From contig JTDE01000208.1 of assembly GCA_014338405.1 (NCBI GenBank), positions 269,155 to 333,154 on the forward strand: a DNA stretch of 64,000 bases. The letters run 5' to 3'. This document shows positions 60,681-64,000 of the stretch, piece after piece (position 1 is the stretch's first letter; each line of letters opens with the position of its first letter). Made by a program: the position numbers and the translations under genes. Below the pieces are notes generated by a model. The model worked only from the letters and a program-made list of their open reading frames with translations, made no database searches and was not told the DNA's origin. The DNA comes from Paragonimus skrjabini miyazakii (lineage: Eukaryota > Platyhelminthes > Trematoda > Plagiorchiida > Troglotrematidae).

Positions 60681-63600
60681 GTGAGTTTTTCAATAGTAGT
60701 TGCTTGTAGATCTGAATTAGTGGACTTCCGTTCAAAACAATCACCACCAAATTAGCTCTGAAATGCATGATGTCATTTATTTGTAAACTTGCCGTTAACT
60801 TCAGCTATTATGATTATGAATCTGTTGTGTTATACGCACTCACTCACTACAAGGAAAAAGTTGCCCGCGTCTGTTAATATCAAACGTAGGAACGATAGTT
60901 TGCAAAGGTCCGCAAATTAGGGCTTAAAAAATAAGCCAAGTTGTTTGGGATTAATATTTCGATACCAGCTGACTGACCTTGCTTGCTTAGCGTTAGTTTC
61001 ATAACGCAGTGTGAAATTCTGTTAAACGGTAGGGTGTGTCAGTAGCAATCATTATGGGAAAGATTTTAAAAGGCGCCCAAGACATGCATATGATTTTGTT
61101 TTGGATTCGTGTAAGACAAAATTGTGGGGTTAGGTGGCGCTGTCACAATATAAACTGGAAGTGGCTAGAAAACAGTAGGTAGAAAATCGCGCCTGATCAT
61201 CTTCGTTTAAATAGGTGTAAACAGTGAACCTAGTGAACATATAATATTCTTCATATTGTGTTAAACTTGCTAGGTGAGATCTTTGTGACTGGGATAAACA
61301 GTATACAGCTTTTGTTTAAGTCTGTGCTGTCTGAAGATACGTTGGTCCCGCTAAAATAATCCTATTGCAGGGACATTGTGACTTGAACTGGTTTAATGTT
61401 TGTATTCTTCGCTTTGATCTGAACCGTTCGAAGATAGTATTGTTGTTACAATCGGCGTACCCTTCACGATTGTCGTATGATGGTTGCCTACTATTCACAA
61501 ACTAACCAAAATAGTTTGGCAGTCTATTAACAAAATGTTTTTACAATATTGAATGAGCAAGCCATCATTGTGACAGTTCATTTCTGTATAAAAGTTTTCT
61601 CGCACAAATGACATAACGCAATGTTGAGCGTAAGGCTTTACTTAAAAACCCGAATAAGATAAAGTAGAAAATTATATGGATCGTGGCTGGTTATTATCTA
61701 AGTTTTCAGAAATTATATACCAGCCTTTCACTGCTACCAGTGTCCATTACACCGCGGAAATGAAATCAAAGACCATAAAAACCTGTAGTATGATAAGGAT
61801 GCCAAATAGACGCAAATCTAACTATGCATCTCTTGCATACACGTTGTCGAGAGCTTCGTCTAAATTTTTTCAAGCAGCCTAAAACCAAAAATAACTTCGC
61901 CGACTTACTTAAATTTGCCTGCCCTCAATCGGAGCTCTTTAATCACTTGTAAGCTAGTACCGTCAGCTCACGTTCAAAATCTTTAGATGCCAAAGAAAAA
62001 GATACTCGCTCATTCTTCTTGGATTATACCGATTCCGTTAAAAGTATTTATGGAAGAATGCTGTTTATTCTGAAAGATTACGGTGATAAAACTCATCATG
62101 TGATTACGTTTCAATTCACTCTCTGTTTACGCGGCTAGAAGGTCAGGTGGCTTTCTCAACTGTCACAAATTTGGATGTTCCTCGGAATAAAAGTTTACCT
62201 CCCATTTTCCATTTTGCTTTATGTGACAAGCTTGTTGTATCTGAATAAATGCGGATTCTTCGAGAAGACTAACAGTCAGAGGTATTCTAATGTCCAGCCG
62301 TGAAGAATAATTCTACCACACTACTCGCCTTGTCCGTTTCAATTGCGTTATCCTCCGGTACATCGGAATTTCAGGTTGAAAGTTATTCATGGTTAACAGC
62401 AGCCTCCGCATTAAGAAGGGTTTATCGACCGGTATCGTCTCAGAGTAATCAGCAGGCTCGAGTATTGCTCTAGGTGCAGGGCATCAGCAGAGTATATACT
62501 TGCTACATTCAAAGTAGAACTTCAATCACTATTTCACCCACTGAAGTTTCGCTCACCATTTTTCAAAAACGAAGCATCAACGGTTTTGACGACTGACAGC
62601 AGCTACAGGCTGAAAACTAATTCTTTTTCCAGATCTCGACCCATAAGTTACTTCAACGTTGTACCAATCTACAGACTGGCGTCGTTCTTTCATAGAGAAA
62701 TATGTGCAAGGGCTAGCAGACATAAGTTCCGGTTTACGTCTGGAGTAATTTTTAACCTGGGACCGTGAATTCGATGTTTTCTCAAAGCCTAAGTACTCCA
62801 CTACTGGGTTTACTGTATGTTGGTTATTACCTGTGGTACTGGGCAGAAGATGTTATACTTCCCAGGATCTACAAAATACTTCTTTGGTCAAAAAAATATT
62901 TCCACTAACCATCGTGATAAACCGATTATTTCAGTAAGCTCGTAAGTAGTCTGTTTCGAAAGTGTCTTTTGTCCTTAGTTGTCTTCCTACTAACGATTTT
63001 TCAAAATTTACACCAAATTTTCAACAAAGTTTACTTACAAATCTACATAAGCCCATTTCGGTTCATAAGTTTACTCCAGTAGTCTGATCGCATGACAATT
63101 CTTTATTACTATGGAATTGTTTGTACATTAATTGACCGTTATGAAAATCGATAATTTTCTCCCGCACTCTGCCGAAGATCTGAGTGGGCACAAGTCTAAA
63201 ATGCATTTCTAAGCTGCAGGAAAATTTAGTGACTAGTGTTAGGCAACTTAAATTTATTGTGCTGAAAACAATCTTGAGAAACCCCAAAGATTGAATATTC
63301 GTTCACTTCTAACTCTAAGATACTGGCAAAGTAAAGTCGTCTTACTCACTAGATCACACTCACAACGGTTGTTTCCCATTAAATTAAATGATCCATGCCA
63401 AGACAAAATAAATTAACCAAAAGTTTACCTTTTATTTGATCTTAAAGAAAGTACCACTGTCCTTATTCTTTTTCATCCAATGGGATAGCAGTTGTAATCC
63501 GTTCACCAAAAAGTATAACACTATGTCATCCATTCTGTGCTCCCGATTCTACAGAACACGGCCGAATACGGTGTTATTCCAAAAACTTCACAGTGTTTAC

Positions 63601-64000
63601 ACACATCTCTCCATGGATGACCCATGGCAGTTGGGCTACAATCAATGCAAACCACAACTTCAGTTAAACTATTTCCAACAAAACACTGCTATTGCTTTGA
63701 TAAATCGTTAAAATAAACCCCCAGCCATCGGGAACTGATAAACTGTCCGAGATTTAGCGATGAAGATGACACTGGTCCGACAATCTATCCGGATAACACA
63801 ATTTTACGTCTGTCTCGTTTTACGCCGTATGCAAAAGTCAGTTGACGGCGATAATTTCATAAGCTGTCGACAGTTTAGTAGTGGCTTACGTGCCCGCTGC
63901 TACCACTCCTTCTTCACACAAACGTCGAGTTCCAGTAGTTACTGATGCTACGTAGTGCTTGACATTATAAGCAAGTTTGGTCAAAAAATCCTTTTTTATC
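60681..64000. other. No confirmed gene
   Basis: AT-rich sequence with no recognisable homology on either strand. A minus-strand open segment around 62590-62755 looks weakly protein-like but is unsupported. Confidence 0.4.

Noticed and set aside
1..64000. CRISPR arrays, rRNA, bacterial operons, canonical tRNA genes
   Set aside because: None seen. The only tRNA-like sequences are the SINE heads.

Overview
The window is eukaryotic, intron- or intergenic-type DNA. It is AT-rich and has no continuous long genes, operons or bacterial signals. Nearly all the recognisable content is degenerate mobile DNA. A Penelope-like retroelement with a GIY-YIG endonuclease, a LINE of a type common in flatworms, and tRNA-derived SINEs suggest a large-genome invertebrate, most likely a flatworm (probably a trematode). 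That assignment is an inference from repeat style, not from a marker gene. One scaffold gap of 371 N lies at 43130-43500.

Layout. 1.7-3.9 kb (minus): a nearly intact Penelope-like element encoding reverse transcriptase then GIY-YIG nuclease, broken only by one in-frame TGA. 6.3-7.6 kb: two short motifs resembling hammerhead-ribozyme cores, the second preceded by a perfect 19-bp inverted repeat. 9.4 kb onward: scattered copies of two tRNA-derived repeat families, here called SINE-A (8 copies or fragments) and SINE-B (3 copies). 27.1-27.5 kb: a GC-rich block duplicated in tandem with a period near 177 bp. 49.6-52.1 kb (plus): a decayed LINE whose reverse transcriptase runs in one frame with two stop codons, followed by a frameshifted C-terminal remnant.

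Host gene. The best host-gene evidence is on the minus strand. An exon at 54073-54344 encodes the first half of a PTB (phosphotyrosine-interaction) domain resembling Disabled/Numb/LDLRAP1 adaptors. An exon at 36114-36296, with a good acceptor and phase 0 at both ends, encodes an acidic stretch with a clathrin-box sequence (LIDLD). I infer, without proof, that these belong to one endocytic adaptor gene running leftward across more than 18 kb of repeat-filled introns. Two small phase-compatible exon candidates lie between them at 37.2-37.7 kb. A few other exon-like open segments (4.9, 17.2, 31.2 and 60.5 kb) have plausible splice sites but no recognisable homology. Open frames of this length are expected by chance in 64 kb, so these are given low confidence.

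The genes do not form a pathway. The window reads as parts of one or more long introns colonised by retroelements.
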